DNA of 64,000 nucleotides, taken from positions 1 through 64,000 of the forward strand of contig CAVQCA010000076.1 in NCBI GenBank assembly GCA_963710815.1. Direction: 5' to 3'. Made by a program: the position numbers and the translations under genes. Below are positions 18,372 to 27,381 of this stretch, piece after piece. The stretch is from CAVQCA01 sp963710815. Lineage in GTDB: Bacteria; Pseudomonadota; Gammaproteobacteria; UBA9214. Below the pieces are notes generated by a model. It saw only the letters and a program-made list of their open reading frames with translations. It was not told the origin of the DNA and ran no database searches. Within the stretch, counting starts at the first letter, position 1, and each line of letters starts with the position of its first letter.

Positions 18372-19865
18372 ATGACATCAAGTGAAGTCAATATAGAAAA
18401 TATTTTCCTCATTCTGCGCAAGCGGGTGTGGTTGATCCTGGGTGTCTTTACGGCAACGATCCTTCTTGCGGAAATTATCACTTATCAAACACCCAAGATG
18501 TACAGTTCAACCGCATCATTGAACTTCGATTTCAGGTCAAGTAATCCCCTGGACGATCGAGGGGGGGCGATCCTGACCCAGAACAGTTACATAACGACGC
18601 AAGTCGGCATTCTGCAAAGCCTTAACGTCGCCCAGAAGGTTGTGGATGGTTTGACGGATTATGAAAGAACGCGACTTGTCAAGGCATTAAACGCAAAATA
18701 TTCAACTCTGGATAAAATAATTTACTGGCTAAGATCGTCCATCAAATACCTGCTTACTCCCGGCGATGGTAAAGACCATGCCGGCATTGGTGGTGGCCTC
18801 GAGGGGCCCGGGGATGCGTTACGGTTGAGTGCTTCCTATGACTGGCTGGCAGAGGCGATTGGCACCGATCTCGATGTCAGTACCGAGTATGAGAGTCGCA
18901 TAGTTAAAGTTTCGTATTTTTCAACTGATCCCCAGATTGCCGCACTTATGGCCGACAGGTTCGCCGAGGCCTACATCGCCACCAATCTCGAAATGGTCAT
19001 CAATCCGGCCCGTAAGTCCAAGGTATGGTTTGACGAGCAACTGAAGTCATTGCGGGGCCGGCTTGTGGATGCCCAGGCGAAGTTGACCGCATATCAGCAA
19101 CAGGAGGGTATCGTTTCCTCGGATGAGCGAATCGACATTGAATCATCACATCTCAGGAGTCTGGCTGATCAGTTGACAGCGGCTCAGGAAACGACAAGGA
19201 ATGCCGAAAGCGCAAAGCACAAGTTAAAGGAGGTGCTGGCCCGTGGCGACTCCCTGATGACGTTCGAACCTGTGTTTAACAATGCAGTTGTTCAGAATAT
19301 CAAGGCAAACATACGGGATCTTGAAGGGCAGCTGGTTGAAAGCTCCAATAGCCTCGGTGCGAATCACCCAAAAATCAGGAAACTTCGCTCGGAGCTGGCC
19401 GCGGCACGCAACAGGTTGAGCGCGGAAGTTCAGGTGATTACGGACGGCATCGAGAACGCCGCCGACCTGTCGAAGGAGCGTGAGCACAACCTCGAGCAGG
19501 CGCTGGAGGCACAGAAGAAACTTGTTCTCACACTAAAGAGCGAACACGATAAAATTACCGTTCTGCAAAGAGATGTCGACAGCGCGCAACAAAGCTACAA
19601 TTCCGCCCTGAACGATCTTAATACATCCAGTATGCAAAGTATGGTCGATCAGACCAGTGTTTCAATCGTTGACCACGCGACTGTTCCCACGTTTGTTACG
19701 ACACCCTCCGTGATGAAGAATCTGGCGATCGGGGCCTTTGGAGGACTGATTCTCGGAATCGGAGTGGCATTGTTTATGGATGTGTTTATTCGGAAGATCC
19801 ATTCGAAGGAAGATCTAGTAAATGAAGTGGGGGTGCCTCTACTTGGGCATCTGAAAAAAGCATAG
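18372..19865 (+). CDS. Wzz/EpsF-type polysaccharide chain-length determinant
   Basis: The protein is 497 aa. TM1 lies at about residues 17-36 (VWLILGVFTATILLAEII) after a short cytoplasmic Wzz start (VNIENIFLILRKR). A long periplasmic coiled-coil region (about 215-410) includes the GNVR-like segment, and TM2 lies at about 455-477 (AIGAFGGLILGIGVALFMDV). The end is KIHSKEDLVNEVGVPLLGHL, the usual juncture with a BY-kinase, but no kinase domain is fused. It starts 25 bp after the exporter gene. Its role is to set polymer length with the Wza-like channel. The EpsG-type tyrosine kinase partner is absent from the window. Confidence 0.92.
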   Translation: MTSSEVNIENIFLILRKRVWLILGVFTATILLAEIITYQTPKMYSSTASLNFDFRSSNPLDDRGGAILTQNSYITTQVGILQSLNVAQKVVDGLTDYERTRLVKALNAKYSTLDKIIYWLRSSIKYLLTPGDGKDHAGIGGGLEGPGDALRLSASYDWLAEAIGTDLDVSTEYESRIVKVSYFSTDPQIAALMADRFAEAYIATNLEMVINPARKSKVWFDEQLKSLRGRLVDAQAKLTAYQQQEGIVSSDERIDIESSHLRSLADQLTAAQETTRNAESAKHKLKEVLARGDSLMTFEPVFNNAVVQNIKANIRDLEGQLVESSNSLGANHPKIRKLRSELAAARNRLSAEVQVITDGIENAADLSKEREHNLEQALEAQKKLVLTLKSEHDKITVLQRDVDSAQQSYNSALNDLNTSSMQSMVDQTSVSIVDHATVPTFVTTPSVMKNLAIGAFGGLILGIGVALFMDVFIRKIHSKEDLVNEVGVPLLGHLKKA

Positions 19866-20167
19866 CAGCACAGATCATCAGAAAAAATACTGCTTCTTTA
19901 CAAAGTCAGTGACTTTCCAGCGACGTTTGTGCTCCATGCAACACCGGTCAGGATTCATGTTGGCGTTCCGCTTACAAGCTGAACTGTCCCTGTGATGGAG
20001 TCACTCATACATAAATCCGCGACAACTGTTCGGAGCTATGGTGTGTCCCATGGTAGAGACGGGGGCAGAATCACGGTCTCTGGTAGCGCAGGGTTACCTG
20101 GCGTGACAGCCAGGATTTAGTAAGACCCCGGTTTCTCACGAATTTATCAAAGAATGGTAATGATCTC
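19866..20167. other. Intergenic gap, no gene seen
   Basis: About 300 bp of mixed composition between the chain-length gene and the methyltransferase gene. I found no hairpin with a T run and no convincing promoter. Confidence 0.5.
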
Positions 20168-21403
20168 ATGAACTGCAGACATTGTAATGCAACCCTTGAA
20201 AAGGTTTTTGTTGACCTGCAATACAGTCCACCGTGCAATGCAATGCTGAAATCGGAGCAGCTTAACCAGCCGGAAGTCTATTTTCCGCTGAAAATTTTCG
20301 TGTGCGGGAATTGCTATCTGGTTCAGATTGACGAAGTGGAGAAGGCAACCAATATTTTTGACGAAGAGTACACGTATTTTTCCTCGTATTCGTCCAGCTG
20401 GCTGGCACATGCCAGGAGATATGTCGACATGATGGTCGACAGGTTTTCTTTTGGACCGGATTCGCTGGTCATTGAAATCGCTTCAAATGACGGTTATCTG
20501 TTGCAGTACTTCAAGGAACATGGCGTTCCTGTGCTGGGAGTCGATCCCACGGCCAATACTGCGGTGGTGGCCAGGGAGAAGGGTATCGAGACCATTGTCG
20601 ATTTCTTCGGCAATGACTTTTCAGAGCGCCAGCTATTGGAGCAGGGAAGGAAAGGGGACCTGATTCTTGGGAACAATGTGCTTGCCCATGTCCCTGATAT
20701 CAACGATTTTGTCAAAGGGATGAAAACCGCGTTGAAGGAAAATGGCATTATCACTATGGAGTTCCCTCACCTGATGCGCCTCGTAGAGGAGACGCAGTTT
20801 GACACAATCTATCAAGAGCACTACTCATATCTGTCTTTCGGTGTTGTTAAACGGATATTCGCGAAACAAGGACTGGAGATATTCGATGTCGAGGAATTGC
20901 CTACACACGGGGGATCTTTGAGGATTTACGCCAGGCATGAGGGGAACGAGATGTATCCCGTTTCCTCGAATGTCGCTAAACTACTGGACAGGGAAATCCA
21001 GGCCGGGATGAATTCGAACCACTATTATGAAGGCTTCCAGGAGCGGGTAAACACGGTCAAGTATGGTCTGCTGTCCTTTCTACTGGAACAGAAAAAGGCG
21101 GGAAAAAAGGTGATAGGCTACGGTGCAGCAGGCAAGGGCAATACGCTGTTGAACTACTGTGGCGTGAAAGGAAACGATTTGATCAGTTTTATCGTCGATG
21201 CATCACCGCACAAACAGAACAAGTACCTGCCGGGCAGTCATATACCTGTTGTAGATGCCAGTGCCATAACAGAATACAAACCAGATTACATCGTTATTCT
21301 TCCCTGGAATCTGAAAAAGGAAATCTCGGAGCAGTTGTCCTATGTGAAGGAATGGGGTTGCCACTTCGTGGTGCCGATTCCGGAGATTACAGTATTCAGA
21401 TGA
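20168..21403 (+). CDS. Sugar C-methyltransferase-like SAM-dependent enzyme
   Basis: A protein of 411 aa with the three-part layout of TylC3/NovU-type nucleotide-sugar C-methyltransferases. An N-terminal zinc-binding part has Cys3/Cys6 (CRHC) and Cys46/Cys49 (CGNC). A central class I SAM domain follows (LVIEIASNDGYLLQYFKEHG, motif EIASNDG). The C-terminal Methyltransf_14-like domain carries VIGYGAAGKGNTLLNYCG. Such enzymes methylate a keto-sugar carbon on NDP-4-keto-6-deoxyhexoses. It lies inside the EPS locus, so the polymer probably contains a branched or C-methylated sugar. No NDP-sugar dehydratase gene is nearby. The exact position methylated is unknown. Confidence 0.88.
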   Translation: MNCRHCNATLEKVFVDLQYSPPCNAMLKSEQLNQPEVYFPLKIFVCGNCYLVQIDEVEKATNIFDEEYTYFSSYSSSWLAHARRYVDMMVDRFSFGPDSLVIEIASNDGYLLQYFKEHGVPVLGVDPTANTAVVAREKGIETIVDFFGNDFSERQLLEQGRKGDLILGNNVLAHVPDINDFVKGMKTALKENGIITMEFPHLMRLVEETQFDTIYQEHYSYLSFGVVKRIFAKQGLEIFDVEELPTHGGSLRIYARHEGNEMYPVSSNVAKLLDREIQAGMNSNHYYEGFQERVNTVKYGLLSFLLEQKKAGKKVIGYGAAGKGNTLLNYCGVKGNDLISFIVDASPHKQNKYLPGSHIPVVDASAITEYKPDYIVILPWNLKKEISEQLSYVKEWGCHFVVPIPEITVFR

Positions 21404-21610
21404 GCGATTCGATCTGCACGGCAGAAGTGGGCAATCCGGGTATCTGTCTGATTTGGCCGGCTTGGCCGGTAGAGTACGGATGGGATAACCATAATCGAAC
21501 GGAGCGGCCATGTCAGGTTGTGAACCTGGGTGCTCGACAGAACAAGGCATAATATATTGTACTGGTGACGTCTGACTCGCCCGGACCAAGGCGATTTTAA
21601 ATCGCGACAC

Positions 21611-22588
21611 CTAATGAATTTGCAGTTTTTTTAGAAGCCCGTTATACAGGGTAATGAATAATGCACCGGCAAGTCTGCCGCGACTAAAACCGTACCCTAG
21701 ATTCTTCAGTGCAGTCAAGTGGTAAGTCCAGAACTCATGATTCTGTGCCCAGTCTCGTGGCCTCATTAATCTAACGAGACTCCTGGCAAGAAAGTGATAG
21801 TACTTGTTTATACTGGTGCGCATTGCCTTGTTGAATTCATCTTCGTTCAGGTAATCCGGTCCATAACATTTCAATAAATGTAGATTGGCAGGAAGGAAGG
21901 TATTTAACCTCCTGGACATCGAGGTAATCGCCTCGTTGTGCCGACGGGTGAAGGTCAGCACCTGATGCGAAAAGCCGAAATCCGTGTGCCGCAGCAGATC
22001 GAAGCATATTTCCGTATCTGCATGCAAATTCCTTTCGTTGTAGAACATTGTGCGTGCTCGCACAAGGTCGGAGCGAATTAGTATTGAGGTTGGTGAACCG
22101 AAAAGATAAATCCCGTCCAGGAAATACCAGCGGGCAACTTCACGGCCTGATATGATCGTACTGTGGTATGGGATCCCGTCCAGGTTTACCTGATTTTCCT
22201 CAAGCCTGTATGAGCCAACTATCCCCGCTCGCGGGTTATCTTCAGCAACTTTGACCATGCTGGATACGCACTCCGGGAACAGCAAGTCGTCGGCGTGCAC
22301 GACCTTGCAGTATTTGCTGCTCTCACTGATCTGGCGAAGTGCGTGATTCCAGTTCTGCATCAGCGGCAAGAATGTTTCGTTGACATGAATCCTGATGCGA
22401 GCGTCTTTGCCCGCATAGTTTTTAGCGATCTCGCGCGAACGGTCGGTGCTGCGGTTGTCTACAATGACATATTCCCAGTTGGGATATGTTTGCGCGCAAA
22501 CACTCTCGATACACTCAGCCAGGTAGGCTTCGCCGTTATATACAGGGGTGACAATACTGACGAGAGGTGATTCCTTGCTTCCTGTCAT
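21611..22588 (-). CDS. GT2-family glycosyltransferase
   Basis: The protein is 325 aa. The GT-A fold begins PLVSIVTPVYNGEAYLAECI, followed by VIVDNRSTDRSREIAKNY and the metal-binding acidic motif in VVHADDLLFPECV. The C-terminal part has TDFGFSHQVLTFTRRHNEAI. It lacks membrane helices typical of synthases, so it adds single sugars to the growing repeat unit. It is the last gene of a four-gene minus-strand group and starts 14 bp after the acyltransferase gene. Confidence 0.9.
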   Translation of the reverse strand: MTGSKESPLVSIVTPVYNGEAYLAECIESVCAQTYPNWEYVIVDNRSTDRSREIAKNYAGKDARIRIHVNETFLPLMQNWNHALRQISESSKYCKVVHADDLLFPECVSSMVKVAEDNPRAGIVGSYRLEENQVNLDGIPYHSTIISGREVARWYFLDGIYLFGSPTSILIRSDLVRARTMFYNERNLHADTEICFDLLRHTDFGFSHQVLTFTRRHNEAITSMSRRLNTFLPANLHLLKCYGPDYLNEDEFNKAMRTSINKYYHFLARSLVRLMRPRDWAQNHEFWTYHLTALKNLGYGFSRGRLAGALFITLYNGLLKKLQIH

Positions 22589-22602
22589 GCATTCCCTCTG
22601 GA

Positions 22603-23319
22603 TTAACTGGAGTCCTGGTCACCACAGTCGCGCATACCTATTAGCCGCGCAGGTGCACCGGCCGCGATACCTGCATCCGGCACGCTACGGGTGACCACGG
22701 CGCCCGCACCGATCACCGCCCCCTTGCCGATACGCACACCGTCGAGCACAATCACTCCGAACCCCAGCAATGCGTCATCCTCAACCTGGATACCACCCCT
22801 GGTTTTCAGTGGCTGTGTGGTTATCGGCTCGCCAGGCAAAATACTATGATCATATGAATAGAAGGCGCAGTTCGGTGCGATCTGCACGGCTGAGCCTATC
22901 TCGATAGAGCCTGTGTACGCTGACAACAGACAGCGAGGCTGGATGTGCGTGTCCGATCCTATGGTCAGGTAACCACCTTCCCCTGTTTCGATTACCGTGT
23001 CCTGGTGAATGTGGGTGTGATCGCCAATCAATACACTGCCACCTTCATTGGCCTTGAATATAGTCACTCTGTCCCCGATGAATACATGACGGCCAAGATG
23101 CAATTCGTCGTGACAGATTGATGTAGTTGGCGACACATAACCATGAATGTTTAGGTCTGCCATATATTTCCGCCCCTTGTACGGTGGTGCAGGTATCCCC
23201 GCGATTCGAGCGGCCAGTCGACCCGGGAATCCCTGTCCCGCGAACTGCATCCAGAATCTTTCCCAAGGGTGTCTGCGGAAATTACCCAGAAATATTTTGA
23301 TATTTTTACCGTTGATCAC
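22603..23319 (-). CDS. Left-handed beta-helix acyltransferase
   Basis: The protein is 238 aa with hexapeptide repeats from about residue 75 to 225 (HVFIGDRVTIFKANEGGSVL, IEIGSAVQIAPNCAFYSYDH, VIGAGAVVTRSVPDAGIAAG). The His in YSYDHSI is the likely catalytic base, as in WcaF/maltose-acetyltransferase-like trimers. It should O-acetylate (or otherwise acylate) a sugar of the EPS. It sits between two glycosyltransferases on the same strand. The family B mini-element lies 19 bp upstream of its start. Confidence 0.9.
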   Translation of the reverse strand: MINGKNIKIFLGNFRRHPWERFWMQFAGQGFPGRLAARIAGIPAPPYKGRKYMADLNIHGYVSPTTSICHDELHLGRHVFIGDRVTIFKANEGGSVLIGDHTHIHQDTVIETGEGGYLTIGSDTHIQPRCLLSAYTGSIEIGSAVQIAPNCAFYSYDHSILPGEPITTQPLKTRGGIQVEDDALLGFGVIVLDGVRIGKGAVIGAGAVVTRSVPDAGIAAGAPARLIGMRDCGDQDSS

Positions 23320-23338
23320 GATTTTTCGGCTTCGTCAG

Positions 23339-23396
23339 GGCCTGTTAGCACTTGTATGGCCGTCGTCACGGCGATCATACAAGTGTTAACAGGTCC
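23339..23396. repeat. Family B inverted-repeat element, minimal copy
   Basis: About 58 bp: the left arm GGCCTGTTAGCACTTGTATG and right arm CATACAAGTGTTAACAGG meet around GCCGTCGTCACGGCGAT. It lies between two same-strand EPS genes and forms a near-perfect hairpin. The same arms bound the 263-bp copy at 53962-54224. Confidence 0.85.
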
Positions 23397-23407
23397 TGGA
23401 ATATTGT

Positions 23408-24511
23408 TTATGGTGATTTCCGCCTGTTATCCAGAAGTTCTGTGTAGAAGGTGTCGTACTGCCTGGCGATATTTGGCCATGACAATTCTTCGGCGCGTCG
23501 CCGGGCTTCTTTACTCATATTCATCCGCTTTTCAGGATGTCCCGATAAATCCCGCAGGATGCGGGCAAATGCGCGCGGATCATTGTCTTTTACAAGGAGC
23601 GCTTCACCTCCCGGCAGATAGGCCTTCACGGAAGGAAGGTCCGAGGAAATCACCGGCAGGCCGCAGGCAATGCTCTCAAGAATCACGTTGTTGGCGGTAG
23701 CCGCTTCCATCGGCATGAATAGCGCGTCGCTTTCCTGAAACAATCGAGTGTACTCTTCATCGGGAATGTTCTTGTGGATGTGAACATTGCACAGGTCCTC
23801 GGGTTTATCCAGATTGGCGGCAATCAGGTGAAACTCGATATCCTTGTCATCGCGCAGCAGCCTGGCTGTTTCGAAAACGGCCTGGTAGTCCCGTAGCCAT
23901 ACGCCACCGGCAAGACAGCGCAGCGTGTTCGTGTATGCCTTGCTTCCGGCCGGCCGAAAATGGCCGGTGTCGATGCCGTGAAGGATGACCCGAATATTCT
24001 CCCTTGCCACATATTGCGAGAAGTAGTCCGCCTGGTCAGGCGATACGACGGTGATGTAATCGAGTTGGCTGGTAATTTCCGGATTGATCAAACCCTCGAG
24101 GATATGAGGTGGCTGGTGGAACATCCCTATCAGAATCGGTGTTTGCCTGACGCGGTTTAGTTTTTTTAACATGCCGGGCAAAAACATGATGCCGTGCTCG
24201 CCATCGATGAAATGCACGATGTCGGGTCCCTTGGTGATGCTCTGGAAGAAGGTAGTTAGCTCTGCCCCGGCATCCTGCAGGCGATAAGCTTTGACTCTAC
24301 GGCCTTTGATACTTTTGGCAAACAGGGAATCAAGTTTTCGCCCCATCGGGCCGGAAAACCCCATGGGAATAATTGCCTGCTGACTGCGATACCTTTCGGG
24401 CGGTAGATGCCGGATGAACTGATGGATGCCGCTATGTTCACCCCAGTGTGGATAAAAGGTGCGTACATATTTTATTGTGGCTGTCACTTCATTCTGACTC
24501 GCGCCGGTCAT
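23408..24511 (-). CDS. GT4-family glycosyltransferase
   Basis: The protein is 367 aa. The N-domain has TFYPHWGEHSGIHQFIRHLP and VHFIDGEHGIMFLPG. The C-domain carries LHGIDTGHFRP and the donor-binding ESDALFMPMEAATANNVILE segment with an EX7E-like motif, then SIACGLPVISSDLPSVKAYL. It probably acts on the EPS repeat unit. It is the second gene of the minus-strand group, separated from the GT2 gene by 51 bp and from the acyltransferase by the family B element. Neither donor nor acceptor can be named. Confidence 0.88.
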   Translation of the reverse strand: MTGASQNEVTATIKYVRTFYPHWGEHSGIHQFIRHLPPERYRSQQAIIPMGFSGPMGRKLDSLFAKSIKGRRVKAYRLQDAGAELTTFFQSITKGPDIVHFIDGEHGIMFLPGMLKKLNRVRQTPILIGMFHQPPHILEGLINPEITSQLDYITVVSPDQADYFSQYVARENIRVILHGIDTGHFRPAGSKAYTNTLRCLAGGVWLRDYQAVFETARLLRDDKDIEFHLIAANLDKPEDLCNVHIHKNIPDEEYTRLFQESDALFMPMEAATANNVILESIACGLPVISSDLPSVKAYLPGGEALLVKDNDPRAFARILRDLSGHPEKRMNMSKEARRRAEELSWPNIARQYDTFYTELLDNRRKSP

Positions 24512-24562
24512 ATCAATATTACCCGTTACTGCCTGAGCAGGCTGCGGGAATGTCTCATTAAA

Positions 24563-25441
24563 TTAATCGCCGCAGAGGTGCAAAAGCGCGTAGTGATAAG
24601 CGGCCAGATGGTATTTCCCGGTATCCCTGTAATACTGATATCCAATCGTCCGGTATTTATCGCGCACTATGTGCTGTTTATCCCTGGGTAGACGATTCTC
24701 CCGGGACCAGCGCAGGAGATAACGATAGGCCATGTACCTCGTTTCGGAAAAGTTCGTTTCCGGATTCGTGATTCTGTTGTCGTCGTGTAAGCGCCGAATC
24801 GAGACAGGGTTGTCGATATCCCCCGCGACAAGTTTCTGCATTGCTGCCAGTTTTATCGTCAGAACCATATCCTGATGCAGTCGTAATTGCGGGAAAGCGC
24901 CGACTTTCAGCAGGCCCGCCTTCTTCACGACCAGGCCGTTCAGATGTATATATCCGGCCCCGCCCATAACCAGATAACGAAACAGATTACCGGGGTTCGC
25001 CTTCCTGTCTACGGTCGCTATTTCTCCCGAATGGGTTGCAAAATACCTGCGCCTCGCTTCCTCGTTTTCAAATATGGCGCCTACAGCCGAATAGACGCCG
25101 TCAACTGTCGTATCGTTACTGAAGACTTCTTCCGCCATGGAGAAGCAGTTATCGACATAATAATCGTCCGCATCGAGGAAGGCTATATAGTCGTACCGGG
25201 CGCTTCTTATGCCGAGATTTCTGCTTTCCCCGGCCCCATGATTCTTCCCGTCGCCATGTATTAGTAGTCGCACCCTCGGATATTCTTTCGACAGTCTCTC
25301 GCAGATCTCCAGGGCATTATCGGGAGAATTATCTTCAACCAGAACAACTTCACCCGTTTGATTTTGCCGCAATGCTGATTCCACCGCGTGCTCGACATAC
25401 TTCTCGGCATTGTATACGGGGATGACGACGGAGATTTTCAT
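24563..25441 (-). CDS. GT2-family glycosyltransferase
   Basis: ATG 25441 (MKISVVIPVYNAEKYVEHAV) is preferred over an in-frame start 57 bp upstream because the GT-A fold begins there. The 292-aa protein has VVLVEDNSPDNALEICERLS, YIAFLDADDYYVDNCFSMAE (DAD metal motif) and a C-terminal ARxRW-like helical region. It heads the minus-strand EPS group of four genes. It is likely a single-sugar transferase, as no synthase membrane helices are present. Confidence 0.9.
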   Translation of the reverse strand: MKISVVIPVYNAEKYVEHAVESALRQNQTGEVVLVEDNSPDNALEICERLSKEYPRVRLLIHGDGKNHGAGESRNLGIRSARYDYIAFLDADDYYVDNCFSMAEEVFSNDTTVDGVYSAVGAIFENEEARRRYFATHSGEIATVDRKANPGNLFRYLVMGGAGYIHLNGLVVKKAGLLKVGAFPQLRLHQDMVLTIKLAAMQKLVAGDIDNPVSIRRLHDDNRITNPETNFSETRYMAYRYLLRWSRENRLPRDKQHIVRDKYRTIGYQYYRDTGKYHLAAYHYALLHLCGD

Positions 25442-26039
25442 GGCAGGGAAGATACCAAACAGGGAAGAATTACTGCTGATTATATGCGTAATTTCCAACC
25501 CGCTCTATCGATACGGGGCGGATATCGTCGCGCTTCACAATTGTCGTCAAAGGGGGAATCGGCGTGCGATGGTAATCTGTGGCGCGTGGGCCTGTGTAAA
25601 CATTCAGAATCCCGTTGCGCGATGTCATCCTGTTTCAACGTGCCCCTGCCATGGTGCGCAATGCGTGTCTCATCGGGGATATCAGAGCTCGATCAGGGTT
25701 GACACAAGTCGCATGATGACGACGCCCTGTTGGTGCCGGAAACATTCAAACCCGTGTCGGCAGAGTTAAAACCACATACCAATGATTCGTCAGCACATGA
25801 CATCGCGGTTTCAGACATGCTGGTGATTTTCGCCCGCGCGCTCACCAGGCCGTTCTCCGAACGGCGCGCCGTCGACATTATCGATATCGATATTTACCCG
25901 GGCGGGTGTTTCGGTATCGCCTGGCCCAACGGGGCCGCCATGACCTGAGATCACCCCCCTCTGTTCATCGCCATGAAATTACTCTAGAATACCGGCCCAA
26001 CAGGCTGAGTTGGCAGGCTATTTCGAAAGGAGACGAAGC
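25442..26039. other. Intergenic gap upstream of divergent genes
   Basis: About 600 bp between the divergent GT2 and serine-hydrolase genes. It should contain both promoters. Frames present (for example 25730-25948) show no family features. AAAGGAG at 26026-26032 is the ribosome-binding site for the gene at 26040. Confidence 0.5.
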
Positions 26040-27314
26040 ATGCGACGAGCAATTATCATACCGGTCTTTAATCTGCTCGTTATTCTGCTGGTACTTGCGG
26101 CCCCACCGTCTGCTACTGTCGCCGCAGATCGTTACGACGTCTCCTATGTCTGGTCGGGTGATCTCGCCGCCGTTCAGAATTACCGCGAGCGGGTTGTCCG
26201 GGTGCTGGGGCCCGGGGTGGCGAAGGATCTCAAGGTGGTTTCCAACGGCAAGCTCTACGGCGTTGTCTACGAGCGCCACGGCGACAGTGCCGGGGCAACC
26301 CGGGTGGCGAAGAGTCATACCCGGCTGTTGCGTGCCAGAGGACTCGATGCGGCCAGCCCGATGCCCTCCGGGAACTGGACGCTCGTCGGCGCTGCCGAAC
26401 CAAAGCGAGCCTCCGTCAAATCGCCTCCCGCGCCGGGTGCACGCAATAGCAAGTCGTCCGCCGGTGCGGTGGCATTGCACCGCGCGCCAGATGCAACCAG
26501 GAGCCTGGCGGCAAGGCATGCTCGCAGCCGGGAGATCCACGACATCGAATCGGCGGTCGAGGACTACATCAATCGCCTGCGTCAGCAAGGCAAGCTTGCT
26601 CCCGACGAGCGCACCGGCTGGTCGGTATACGATTTTACCACCGGCGAGAAGCTCGTCACGATCAATGAGGATCAGCAGTTCCAGACGGCGAGCATGGTGA
26701 AGCCGTTTGTCGCGGCGGCTTATTTTTCCAGGGTGAAGCAGGGCAAGCTCGTCTACGGAAGCAAAAGCCGCCGGCAGCTGGAGCGGATGATCCAGCACTC
26801 GAACAATGCCTCCACCAACTGGGTGATGCGACAGGTGGGTGGTCCGCAGGCGGTCGAGCGGATACTGAAGCAGCAGTATCCTGCAATATTCCAGGATATC
26901 CAGCTCGTTGAATACATTCCCGCCGGCGGTCGGACTTACCGCAACAAGGCGTCGGTTCACGATTACAGTCGCTTCCTCTATGCGCTCTGGAAGGATGAGA
27001 TCGCCGGCGCCCGCGAGATCAAGCGACTCATGGCGCTGCCGGGACCCGACCGGATTTACATGGGGGTGCGAGACGTACCGAGAGGCACCAGGGTCTACAA
27101 CAAGACCGGCAGTACGGCGCGTCTTTGCGCGGACATGGGCATCCTGAGCGTCAAGGGTCCGGGCGGCAGGCGTTACCCCTATACGCTGATCGGCATCATC
27201 GAGAAAGAGCAGAATGCCTCTGACTACACGACCTGGATACGCTCACGCGGCAACATCATCCGCAACGTCTCCAGCATCGTTTACAAGGGTATTGCCGAAG
27301 ACCACGATATCTAG
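26040..27314 (+). CDS. Secreted class-A beta-lactamase-like serine hydrolase
   Basis: A protein of 424 aa. ATG 26040 follows AAAGGAG. A signal peptide (residues 1-29) precedes a small domain at 30-118 that looks SPOR-like (YDVSYVWSGDLAAVQNYRER). A linker and a penicillin-recognising hydrolase domain follow (about 165-424) with Ser218-x-x-Lys221 (ASMVKP), Ser254-Asn-Asn (HSNNAS) and Lys355-Thr-Gly (NKTGS). The motif set fits class-A beta-lactamase-related enzymes. The lack of a clear Glu166 omega loop and the added N-terminal domain argue for a cell-wall enzyme rather than a resistance beta-lactamase. Substrate is undetermined. Confidence 0.85.
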   Translation: MRRAIIIPVFNLLVILLVLAAPPSATVAADRYDVSYVWSGDLAAVQNYRERVVRVLGPGVAKDLKVVSNGKLYGVVYERHGDSAGATRVAKSHTRLLRARGLDAASPMPSGNWTLVGAAEPKRASVKSPPAPGARNSKSSAGAVALHRAPDATRSLAARHARSREIHDIESAVEDYINRLRQQGKLAPDERTGWSVYDFTTGEKLVTINEDQQFQTASMVKPFVAAAYFSRVKQGKLVYGSKSRRQLERMIQHSNNASTNWVMRQVGGPQAVERILKQQYPAIFQDIQLVEYIPAGGRTYRNKASVHDYSRFLYALWKDEIAGAREIKRLMALPGPDRIYMGVRDVPRGTRVYNKTGSTARLCADMGILSVKGPGGRRYPYTLIGIIEKEQNASDYTTWIRSRGNIIRNVSSIVYKGIAEDHDI

Positions 27315-27381
27315 GGATACCCTGCTGTTCTCATGTGTGCCCGCGGTTGACTCCTCACGCCAAAGCCCCCACCATCCGGAC

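Noticed and set aside
25730..25948. A 72-codon plus-strand frame upstream of the serine hydrolase
   Set aside because: No ribosome-binding site or family pattern, and it lies in the expected promoter region.
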